DNA of 64,000 nucleotides from an uncultured Thermoguttaceae bacterium (GTDB lineage: Bacteria > Planctomycetota > Planctomycetia > Pirellulales > Thermoguttaceae): assembly GCA_938084835.1 (NCBI GenBank), contig CALKER010000004.1:1-64000 (forward strand), read 5' to 3'. This document shows positions 56,494-64,000 of the stretch, piece by piece; the first letter of the stretch is position 1; every line of letters begins with the position of its first letter. The notes beneath the pieces were generated by a model. That model was not told the origin of the DNA. It worked only from the letters and a program-made list of their open reading frames with translations, and ran no database searches. Position numbers and translations under genes: made by a program.

Positions 56494-57561
56494 TTAGGCC
56501 GGGACGAGCGGCTGCGAGCGCATCACTTTAGAGAGTGCTTGGAGCGCCCGATCTACGTCTGCGGGACCTACGTCCAAATGGGTGACAGCCCGAACGCGTT
56601 GTGGTCCTACCGGGTTCATCAGCACGCCGAATCCCTCTGCCAGTCTGGTACACAATGCGGAAGCGGTGCCCCAGCGGGGATCGACGCGGAAGAAAACCAT
56701 GTTTGTCTCCACGATTGGAGGATCGAGCTCAAGGCCCTCGATGGAGGCAAGGCCCTCGGCTAATCGCCGGGCCAGTTCGTGATCCTCGCAAAGTCGATCG
56801 ATATGGTGCTCCAAGGCATAAAGGGCGGCTGCGGCAAGGATCCCCGCCTGTCTCATTCCGCCGCCGAGGGCTTTTCGATGCCGCCGAGCGTCGGCGATGA
56901 TGTCTTTCGAGCCCACCAGAGCCGAGCCTACAGGAGCACCTAACCCCTTGCTGAAACAAACATTCACCGTTTCGAAGTGTTGCGCCCACGCCGAGGCGGG
57001 AATCCCAGTGGCCACCACCGCATTGAAGATTCGCGCACCGTCAAGGTGAGTCACCAGGCCCTGATCATGCGCCCACTGGCAGATACGAGCTACTTCTTCA
57101 TACGGTTGGATGGTACCCCCGCCCAAGTTATGCGTGTTTTCTAGAGTGAGGAGCCGGGTTCGGGCGTAATGGATCCCTCTGGGCCGAATACAACTCATAA
57201 GTTGCTCCAACCGCAGGATCCCGCGCTGTCCCTGAACGGGCCGAGCCGCGACACCACAGATTTGGGCATAGGCCGACTGTTCGTTGTTGAAGATGTGGCT
57301 TTCAGCCTCGCAAATCATTTCATCCCCTGGCCGGCACAAGGAGCGCACTGCCACCAGGTTGGACATGCTTCCGGAGGGCACGAAAACGGCTGCTTCCTTG
57401 CCCAACAGCTCTGCAATCCGCGCTTCCAACCGATTAACGCTGGGATCCTCGCCGAAGACATCATCTCCCACCTCAGCCTCCGCCATAGCTCGACGCATCG
57501 GCAGAGTCGGACGAGTCACTGTGTCACTGCGGAAGTCACTGAAACGCTTGTCCCAGGTCAT
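56494..57561 (-). CDS. ltaE: Low-specificity L-threonine aldolase
   Basis: This PLP enzyme splits L-threonine or L-allo-threonine to glycine and acetaldehyde. The 355-residue protein has the family opening [33 protein letters not shown], a PLP phosphate loop in [22 protein letters not shown] carrying the aspartate that holds the PLP ring, and the Schiff-base lysine in [12 protein letters not shown] (Lys205). It is the last gene of a minus-strand run behind the cyclophilin gene (138 bp gap). A beta-eliminating aldolase of another specificity is possible. Confidence 0.95.
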   Translation of the reverse strand: MTWDKRFSDFRSDTVTRPTLPMRRAMAEAEVGDDVFGEDPSVNRLEARIAELLGKEAAVFVPSGSMSNLVAVRSLCRPGDEMICEAESHIFNNEQSAYAQICGVAARPVQGQRGILRLEQLMSCIRPRGIHYARTRLLTLENTHNLGGGTIQPYEEVARICQWAHDQGLVTHLDGARIFNAVVATGIPASAWAQHFETVNVCFSKGLGAPVGSALVGSKDIIADARRHRKALGGGMRQAGILAAAALYALEHHIDRLCEDHELARRLAEGLASIEGLELDPPIVETNMVFFRVDPRWGTASALCTRLAEGFGVLMNPVGPQRVRAVTHLDVGPADVDRALQALSKVMRSQPLVPA

Positions 57562-57699
57562 CGCAGGTCACCTCTAATTCAGAAAAATAGCTTGAAGACG
57601 CACGGCCAGTACCGCACGCAAAGCGATCGCAGGTTCGCGTTGTTGTTCGCAACTAGGAGTCATCTCCCCACTGGGCCCCCAGGCCCTTTACCCGAACTG

Positions 57700-58920
57700 C
57701 TACGGCAATACTGGGCGTTGGGGGAGCGGAATCACTTCCGGAACATACTGATGGTCCCGTTTTCGAAGAACCTTGGCCTGGGAAATTCGGTCGGGATCGG
57801 GTGGCGCAGGATCGTCCGGGTCCCGCCTCACAATTCTCGAAAGAACATCCATTCCTCGAATCACCCGGCCGAACACCGTGTGTTTGCCGTCCAAGTGTCT
57901 TTGCGGCATAAAGCAAATGAAAAATTGGGAACCGCCGGTGTCCCGACCCACATGAGCCATACTGACACTTCCCCGAAAATGGAGGCGGAAGTCCGGTCGG
58001 TAACATTCGCACGCGATGTAGTACCCAGGTCCTCCTGTTCCCGTACCCGTGGGATCACCTGTTTGAGCCACAAAGTGGGGAATCACCCGGTGAAAAGGCG
58101 CGCCGTCGTAAAATCCCTTTTCCACAAGTGACACGAAGTTCGCTACGGTGTTAGGCGCCTGATCTTCAAAGAGCTCCAGCTCGATTTTCCCTTTAGTGGT
58201 CACCAAAAGAACTCGGGGCAAGTGGTCCGCCTGCTGCTCTTTTTCGCGAAGACTTTTTTCCCGTTCCCACGCTTGGCGATAATAGGGCAAATCGTTCAAA
58301 ACCTTTCGACCCCCTTCCGAGAGGGCCCCTCGTTTATCGGCTATTTGGAGAAATTCCTCAGCCCGATCGTAATCGTTGAGGGTAAATGCTGCTACCCCCG
58401 CCAGGGCATAAAGGGCCGGGTTGGGATGGCCCATCTCGATTAACAAGGAGCCTAAACGATAAGCTTCTTCGAAATGATCCACGTCATAATAGCTGCCCAC
58501 CACTGCAAGCAAAAACCGACCCTCCTCGACATACTTCTGCGGATTCCAGCGAAACAGCGCCAGCGCTGCCTCGATCAATTTCGGCTCAAGTTGTTGACCC
58601 TCCTTGCGCAAAACCTCCCATTGTTTTTCCAACTCACGAGCCTGGGCCGGGGAAACAAGGCGATAGTTCCAGCGAATCGTTTGCATCTGTGCAAGGAGTC
58701 TCTTCCACTGCCCAAGGAGCTCTTCCCACCGCCCCTTAGCGGCCTCCTCGCTCAGGGAAACGATTTCTTCCTCTTGTCCTTGACCGGCCGCAACCTGCTC
58801 GCCCGGTGAATCGGCGCATGAAATCACAAGGACAGATGCTAGCAGAAAGATGCTGCTTGAAAGGCTAACCAAAATTGATGTGGAACTATTTTCCAGGAAG
58901 CCACGGCGAACGTGCGACAT
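57700..58920 (-). CDS. Lipoprotein cyclophilin (peptidyl-prolyl cis-trans isomerase) with helical N-terminal domain
   Basis: The 406-residue product begins with a signal peptide ending in a lipobox (LVISC, Cys35), so it is probably membrane-anchored outside the cytoplasm. Residues about 50-235 are helical and TPR-like (EEAYRLGSLLIEMGHPNPAL, then YDRAEEFLQIADKRG). The cyclophilin domain (about 240-395) has the PPIase motif order: TTKGKIELELFEDQAPNTVANFV, FHRVIPHFVAQTGDPTGTG and DTGGSQFFICFMPQRHLDGKHTVFGRV, with the active-site Arg and the QFF motif intact. It speeds proline isomerisation of exported proteins. The start at 58920 gives a normal signal peptide; the frame is open 38 codons upstream. 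It is downstream of the kinase gene on the same strand. Confidence 0.93.
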   Translation of the reverse strand: MSHVRRGFLENSSTSILVSLSSSIFLLASVLVISCADSPGEQVAAGQGQEEEIVSLSEEAAKGRWEELLGQWKRLLAQMQTIRWNYRLVSPAQARELEKQWEVLRKEGQQLEPKLIEAALALFRWNPQKYVEEGRFLLAVVGSYYDVDHFEEAYRLGSLLIEMGHPNPALYALAGVAAFTLNDYDRAEEFLQIADKRGALSEGGRKVLNDLPYYRQAWEREKSLREKEQQADHLPRVLLVTTKGKIELELFEDQAPNTVANFVSLVEKGFYDGAPFHRVIPHFVAQTGDPTGTGTGGPGYYIACECYRPDFRLHFRGSVSMAHVGRDTGGSQFFICFMPQRHLDGKHTVFGRVIRGMDVLSRIVRRDPDDPAPPDPDRISQAKVLRKRDHQYVPEVIPLPQRPVLP

Positions 58921-59037
58921 TTTGAGTGCGCTTGTGAGTTCTCGCGTATAAAGATCCAAAAGCTTACCTCCATCCCAATCCCGCAAAGTCGGACAGCGCC
59001 CAACCATCCCCCACAGGAGCCTCGGATCATCCAAATT

Positions 59038-61335
59038 CTACTTGCCCGGGTTGCAATCGAAAGTTGCGGTGGGTTGGTCGGTATCCTGGCGTCCCCCCGT
59101 GCGTTCAGTGAGATCGTTTGTCTCTACCTCGGGGGCTTTTTGAGAGAGACCGTTGGTTCGAAGAAGTCGCATCACCAAAATCCAAACACCTCCGAAGATC
59201 AGCACCACGGCCCCGATAGCTGCCGCCCCATAGGTCATCAAACCAACCTGCAGCCGCCAGAGCGTCCAGCCAATAGTTCCTTCGAAGTGATCGTAGGCTT
59301 CCTGAACGATAACCCACCACCCGATTGATTCCCCGCGGACACGAACTGGGGCGGCTTGTGCCAGCCAGGTAGCAGCCGGCAAGGGATTTCCAAGCTCCTT
59401 GGCCAGCTCAGCCAAGGGGTCATGAAAGTTTATACCTCTTTCTGATGTCGTGGGCAAAAGTTCCAAGGGCAGCCGATATCGCCCGAAGTCGATCCTGGCC
59501 AGGTTGTCCACCTTTTGCAAAATGGGATGATGCAAGATCACCCCCTGATGATCTCCCGGGCGTTCGTCCACGAGCACAGCGGTTTGAAACCGAGCCAACC
59601 GAGCGTGCCCACTCTCAAGCTCCATGAATCGTCCGACTCGAACTGTAAGGGCCAACACACCGCGAAAAATCTGTTGCCCACGGTTCTCTTGAAAAACCGG
59701 AGTGGCCACGGCGACGATCCACTGGTCGTGGGCTTCCGAGCGAAATACCGCAGAAAGCTGGGTGCCTGTGATGTGGATACCTTCCGCTGGCCGCCGGCCT
59801 CGTGGCAGGTCAGCCTCTCCCCCGTGGAAGAAAGTTCGCCACGCGTAGTTGTGACCGATCGTCTCCGACTCCGGCACTCGAACCACCGAAAATCCGCGCC
59901 AATCGCAAAAGAACCAACTTGCTACCTCCTTGTGGGAGGAATCCGCCTCCGGGTGAAAGCGCGCCGGGAGTAGACTTGCGAATTCCTTCTGCAGTTCTTT
60001 CCGCAACTTATGCTCCCGGAAGCGTTGACGTAATTCTTCGAGGTTGACCTCGCGCGCGGCGCCCGAATCCTCTGCTTCGTCAGGGGCCGAGCTCCCTCGC
60101 GCGCGGGCCCCTTGCCTCTCCAACCCATCCAGAGATTCAAGGAGAACTTGCAATTCCTCAGCCTCAAGAAAACGTTGCAACCATTGCCGAAAAGGGGCCG
60201 ATTGTGCCAGCGATTCCACCGCCTCGAAGCGGCGTTCTAGCTCATTGGAGGCCGTGCGGGCCACAAACTCGGCGGCAAAAGCGTTATTGCGCAAAGCTGC
60301 GTCCGTCAGTGCTGCCCGGGACGCCTCCAGAAGCCGACGAGCCCCAAGCGCCGCCAAAAACCCCACTACTGCCAAAAGGAGCAAAGGAGCCAACACTCCC
60401 AGAGCGATCAGTGGCCGACGCGCCAAAGCCTGATCTCTGGCATCTAAGGCCGCGATCACTGCCTGAACATTGGGGAAGCGTTTCTCCGGCTCTACCTCTA
60501 GACACCGATCGATGATTTCAGCTAAATATCGGTCTACGCCGCGGACGCGCCTATGGGCTGTGGGCTGCGGGGCCGCCAGCATCGCTCGCCGGTAAATGGC
60601 TAGTTTTTCTCCCAAATTTTTTGCCTGCTCTAGCCGGCTCAGAAGCTGCGGCAACCTCCGGGGCGGCTCCCCCGTCAGCATGCAGTAGGCAATAGCACCC
60701 AAGGCGTACACATCCCACCGTGCATCTGGGACACCGGCCAGGTCCGCTTGCTCCGGCGCCATGTAAAAAAGTGTCCCCAAAGCGGGACTTTGCTCGTGAG
60801 AAAGTCGCGATTGGCCAAAATCGGCGATTCTGGCCCGGCCATGATGATCCAGCAGAATGTTGGCAGGCTTTAGGTCGCAGTGCAGCACCCCTTTATTGTG
60901 AGCATGAAGAAGGCCCTGGGCCACATCGCGAAGGATGCTAACGGCTTCTTCCACCGGTACAGGCCCCTCTGCCAATCGATCAGCCAGGGAGCCATGCGGC
61001 ATGTACTCCATGATGTAGTAGGGGGGGTCGGCATCCCAGCCCACGGCCAATAGTTGCACGACGTGCCGATCGTTGAAGAGGAATGCAAGCTTTTCCACTT
61101 CCCGGGCCAGGAAGGCCCAATCTAATCCCCCCCGGTGGGCATAAAACTTGACCGCTACACGCCGACCCGTACTTTTATGCACAAAAACCCACACCTCGCC
61201 ATACGCCCCCACCCCGAGGAGTCTCTCCGGTTCATACCCCGGGATGACAAGCGGCGGACGATCCCGCTGCAGACTTTTTTCTTTCGCCACTTGCCGAGCC
61301 CACTCCTCTTGGGGCAACGTCGGATCCACAGACAT
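59038..61335 (-). CDS. Receptor Ser/Thr protein kinase with extracytoplasmic cache-like sensor
   Basis: The 765-residue protein has an N-terminal Hanks-type kinase (about 30-310): GVGAYGEVWVF, VAVKFY (Lys63), HCDLKPANILL (Asp154), DFGQSR (172-174) and MAPEQADL. The usual HRD reads HCD, so it is a non-RD kinase. A membrane segment (about 315-338) leads to a large outer domain (about 340-690) whose strands HNYAWRTFFHGG and ITGTQLSAVFRSEAHDQWIVAVATPV resemble a double-cache sensor. A second membrane segment (about 705-730, AIGAVVLIFGGVWILVMRLL) is followed by a short tail. It probably phosphorylates cytoplasmic targets in response to an outside signal; the FHA protein could read this. I chose the ATG at 61335; a GTG at 61350 is in frame. 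Confidence 0.93.
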   Translation of the reverse strand: MSVDPTLPQEEWARQVAKEKSLQRDRPPLVIPGYEPERLLGVGAYGEVWVFVHKSTGRRVAVKFYAHRGGLDWAFLAREVEKLAFLFNDRHVVQLLAVGWDADPPYYIMEYMPHGSLADRLAEGPVPVEEAVSILRDVAQGLLHAHNKGVLHCDLKPANILLDHHGRARIADFGQSRLSHEQSPALGTLFYMAPEQADLAGVPDARWDVYALGAIAYCMLTGEPPRRLPQLLSRLEQAKNLGEKLAIYRRAMLAAPQPTAHRRVRGVDRYLAEIIDRCLEVEPEKRFPNVQAVIAALDARDQALARRPLIALGVLAPLLLLAVVGFLAALGARRLLEASRAALTDAALRNNAFAAEFVARTASNELERRFEAVESLAQSAPFRQWLQRFLEAEELQVLLESLDGLERQGARARGSSAPDEAEDSGAAREVNLEELRQRFREHKLRKELQKEFASLLPARFHPEADSSHKEVASWFFCDWRGFSVVRVPESETIGHNYAWRTFFHGGEADLPRGRRPAEGIHITGTQLSAVFRSEAHDQWIVAVATPVFQENRGQQIFRGVLALTVRVGRFMELESGHARLARFQTAVLVDERPGDHQGVILHHPILQKVDNLARIDFGRYRLPLELLPTTSERGINFHDPLAELAKELGNPLPAATWLAQAAPVRVRGESIGWWVIVQEAYDHFEGTIGWTLWRLQVGLMTYGAAAIGAVVLIFGGVWILVMRLLRTNGLSQKAPEVETNDLTERTGGRQDTDQPTATFDCNPGK

Positions 61336-62711
61336 AAAACCTAAACTCACTACCGATGATTAAGCCGCCCGCCATGCACCGTCTTGGTGCCGGTTTCCCT
61401 TAGACAAATAGATCGCCCTTAAATCGCTCTCCTCGAGCCCAGCTTCCTCCGAAGTTCAATCCCCCGGAACTTCCTCGCAGGAGTTTTTCCCTCAGTTGTT
61501 TTTCCTTAAACCACCCCGTCTTGTCCTGACCGTAGACCAAATCGCAGCCCCACACGAACCGACCGTAATTCCGCAGCAAACTTTCCACCACCAGCGCCTT
61601 AGCCATGAGCGATTTCGAACGCCAAGCCAAAATTGTACCCGAGCGACGCGGTTCGTGGCCCAGCTTTGCCCGCCACGCCAGTGTACCGAGATTGGCTGCA
61701 GATCCAAACCAAATTCATGCGCCTTGTCGAGGGGGAACTAGCCCACCATCAATTCCGCTCTCTAAGTTCCGCAATCGTAAAAGCTAAACCTCGTTCCAAG
61801 GTGATAAAGCGAGAACTTCGTGGCCAAAAAATGCTTCGGCAGGGGCAGCCACCCCAGAACGGAAGTCTGGGAGGCAGGGAGCCGTAGCTTTACGTGGCAA
61901 TGCAGAACCCATGTGCCTTACGATTGTTATCCTTTCGAAGGAGGCTACTTTACATATTTAGTGATATTTCTGCTTTTCCCGACCACCGAGGCACTGCTTT
62001 TTGAAAGTCCCCCGTCCTGCCGCAAGGAACCGCTTGCTTTGGCAGAAAGTTTACTCGCAACCGCGCGGCCAGTTCCTGCAGCTTGACAGTCCCAGTTCTT
62101 CGGCAAAGATTTCAGGCTCGGCAGGGCCGTGAGTCCAAACCACGCGACATTTCTATGGCGCGGCGAATTGCAGAAGCCCTAACATAATTGGTCCTCGTAG
62201 CGAAACATATTTCCTTTCAGCGGGACGCACCTTCTTGATGTTTCACACTCCGGGCAAGCGAACGAGAGCAACCTTTCGGCCGAAACTGGCCGCATTGCTC
62301 CAATTGTAGCGTCCCATCGGTTCCAGCCTCGCGCTAGCAGGCCACTTCGTTCAATAGCAGCCACCATCTGCAGGGAGAAAACTTCCCGGTAAACGATCTT
62401 GAAAACAGGCCCCGACGATTGTCTTACTGCTACAAGCACCCTCTCGCCTCGTTGAAAATGTTCCGGGAATTCCCTCGCGGGGATAAAGATATTCGGAAAT
62501 CACATGCGGAGAACATTTGCCCACATCTGGCGGCAAGGTGGTCCGATCATCTCCGAGCCTGCTGCTTTGATCCGCAATGTCGGGGAGTCTCCTCCGCGTG
62601 CCTGATCCCCGGCCGGAGGTCGCCCAGCGGGCTTGCCTGTGGGCGATCGTTAAAAGAGGTGGTAGATCCACACACGGAAAAAAGCGGAAATACCAAGATC
62701 ACCTGCAGGGC
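61336..62711. other. Long intergenic stretch without a recognisable gene
   Basis: About 1.4 kb between the kinase gene and btaB. Short frames only, none protein-like. No RNA gene recognised. Confidence 0.45.
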
Positions 62712-63449
62712 CTAAGAGGAGACTTTTTTACGACCTACGAAGACATAATACGGTACCCGCCCAAAAGGTACCCATGGCACTCGTGCGCGACGTTCTAGCA
62801 GAGATTCCGCCTGAAAGCGCCACATGAGGTAGGGCAAATGATCGGGTGAAAGGAATACGTTATCCGTGGCAAACCAGCAGGGCCAAAACCAACGGGTCCG
62901 CCACGGGTGTCGGACAAGCCCGGGAGGCGGGTATTTCCGCGAGATGTAAAAATCCACCACTCCGATCTGGCCATCCGGCCGAAGGATCCTCCATGCATTT
63001 TCGATCGCCGCAAACCAATCCGGAATCATCGTGAGCGAATAGGAAAAGGTGACAACGTCGGCAGCTCCTTCTGGGGGACAGAAGGTGGTGGCGTCTCCAT
63101 GAACGAGCGTGACATTTGTCCACCCATGCCGTTTGACTCTTTGCTCAGCTACCTCCAAAAGCGACCGAGCCAAATCCACGACATAAATTCGGTGGAGCTT
63201 GCCGATGTCGCTCCCAAGGTATTCCAAATTGGCAGCTGTTCCCCCACCCATGTCGACCCACACACCTCCTGCGGGCCTCTCTAATTTACCCCATAATTCT
63301 TCCCGGCCCTTCAACAACCGACGGCGGAAAGCATCGTAGTCGCGAGCCTGCCCCCGATAAAAGCTGTCAAGCCGCTCGCCGTGATCCTTGCCACGGATCG
63401 GCTTAAAGACCATGTGATAGATGACCCGCAGATCTGTAAGTAAACCCAT
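62712..63449 (-). CDS. btaB: SAM-dependent methyltransferase, probable betaine-lipid N-methyltransferase (BtaB-like)
   Basis: The 245-residue class I methyltransferase has the SAM-binding motif VWVDMGGGTAANLEYLG, the acidic strand IYVVDLARSLL, and VTLVHGDATTF, plus the N-terminal helix FYRGQARDYDAFRRRLL common in methyltransferases of lipid headgroups. Alone it could be any such enzyme, but the gene directly upstream is a btaA-type transferase gene (249 bp away), which makes BtaB the best call: it would add three methyl groups to diacylglyceryl homoserine to give the betaine lipid DGTS. The function rests on this neighbourhood. Confidence 0.8.
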   Translation of the reverse strand: MGLLTDLRVIYHMVFKPIRGKDHGERLDSFYRGQARDYDAFRRRLLKGREELWGKLERPAGGVWVDMGGGTAANLEYLGSDIGKLHRIYVVDLARSLLEVAEQRVKRHGWTNVTLVHGDATTFCPPEGAADVVTFSYSLTMIPDWFAAIENAWRILRPDGQIGVVDFYISRKYPPPGLVRHPWRTRWFWPCWFATDNVFLSPDHLPYLMWRFQAESLLERRARVPWVPFGRVPYYVFVGRKKVSS

Positions 63450-63698
63450 GGCTTCCGCGACGAAAATCAGTTGACATGCGGTTCACAACAGGCCGGCAAG
63501 TTTCCGGCAGGAGCTCAGATGTAGCTCGTACCCCGCCTGAGCTATCGGTGTGGACGCAACCTGCTTGCTGTGCCAGCCCTTCCCAATGGCCAGCCATCGC
63601 ACAAGGTTAACCCGCACCCTCTGATACATGGCCGATTCGCCCTCTTCGGCAACGCCGTTGAGAAACCCGGAACAGAGCTCTCCGATCCCCCATGCTAG

Positions 63699-64000
63699 CT
63701 ACTTCAGCAGATCGGCAATGTAAAAGCTGGCATAGGTGTGAACACGACACCGTTTGTGAAGTTCTGCGGCCCACTCCCGATGATAATGCAGAAGTTCGCC
63801 TACTTTTACCTTGCGACCGTCAAGTTCCACCTGAGCACGGTCCACAAAATCGGTGCGTAGGGCGCCGCTACGCCAAATAAGTCGTGCCCTCGGCACCGCC
63901 CGGCGCACGATCCATTGCCACTCGCTTTCCAGCAAGGGGAAGTGCTTGTCCCAAAGCCAATCCATGTGATCCAAAAGGACAAACCGGCTGATTGCCACCT
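63699..64000 (-). CDS. btaA: BtaA-like 3-amino-3-carboxypropyltransferase (DUF3419), C-terminal part
   Basis: The frame enters from the right edge and ends at 63699 (about 100 residues seen). FVLLDHMDWLWD is the DUF3419/BtaA C-terminal signature, followed by EWQWIVRRAVPRARLIWRSG, where BtaA proteins have the RAxPGARxIFRSA stretch. BtaA transfers the aminocarboxypropyl group of SAM to diacylglycerol, forming diacylglyceryl homoserine; BtaB (next gene) methylates it. The start lies outside the window; the valine at 63998 is an internal codon, not a start. Confidence 0.85.
   Translation of the reverse strand, partial: VAISRFVLLDHMDWLWDKHFPLLESEWQWIVRRAVPRARLIWRSGALRTDFVDRAQVELDGRKVKVGELLHYHREWAAELHKRCRVHTYASFYIADLLK

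Noticed and set aside
1..64000. tRNA, rRNA, tmRNA, RNase P or SRP RNA genes, and insertion sequences
   Set aside because: Visual search for T-arm patterns, the RNase P conserved core and transposase-like frames found none; a covariance search was not possible.

Overview
The window looks like chromosomal DNA of a planctomycete, probably a member of the Thermoguttaceae or a relative. This is inferred from gene content: a HYExAFE-family protein, a Tat-exported Gfo/Idh/MocA oxidoreductase beside a DUF4038/GH140-type glycosidase, a very large VWA plus glycine-rich exported protein, a non-RD Ser/Thr kinase with an extracytoplasmic sensor, and HEAT-repeat and cyclophilin lipoproteins. Coding density is low, about two thirds of the bases by my own addition of gene lengths, with many 0.4-2 kb stretches where I see no gene. 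I found no rRNA, tRNA, transposase or cas gene.

Layout. 1-1.3 kb: the edge of a different-looking, tightly packed minus-strand cassette (a C1-peptidase-like protein cut by the window, a thioredoxin-like protein with a Pro-Gln linker, a tiny overlapping gene), possibly prophage or another mobile element. 2-7.3 kb: purD, then a two-gene operon encoding a fused 2-oxoacid dehydrogenase E1 (alpha plus beta) and a lipoyl domain fused to a FabH-like ketoacyl synthase. 8.6-15.7 kb: a membrane GTPase, nicotinamidase, a lipoprotein and a GH10-like protein. 16-20.6 kb: purC, a HEAT-repeat lipoprotein and a zinc alcohol dehydrogenase. 21-30 kb: two giant exported proteins, one VWA/STN-like/glycine-rich and one extremely acidic. 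31-36 kb: an HtrA-type protease, the oxidoreductase and the glycosidase. 36-43 kb: queF, pgsA, queC, queD, hflX and rsgA. 43.8-50 kb: an FHA protein, a YhcC-type radical SAM protein and a FAAL-carrier-AONS-like megaprotein. 52-56 kb: small genes. 56-61 kb: threonine aldolase, a cyclophilin lipoprotein and the kinase. 62.7-64 kb: a betaine-lipid pair, btaB and partial btaA.

Lipid chemistry recurs: the E1/lipoyl-KASIII operon, PgsA, the FAAL fusion and BtaA/BtaB. The most striking system is the E1/lipoyl-KASIII operon. A lipoyl arm normally hands its acyl group to CoA through an E2 acyltransferase; here it is fused directly to a condensing enzyme and no E2 domain is present, which suggests that 2-oxoacid-derived acyl groups prime fatty-acid (or similar) synthesis directly. 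The second is a fatty acyl-AMP ligase/carrier fused to an AONS-fold domain that has lost its PLP lysine. Three intergenic loci carry degenerate repeats of about 60-65 bp period that resemble decayed CRISPR arrays.
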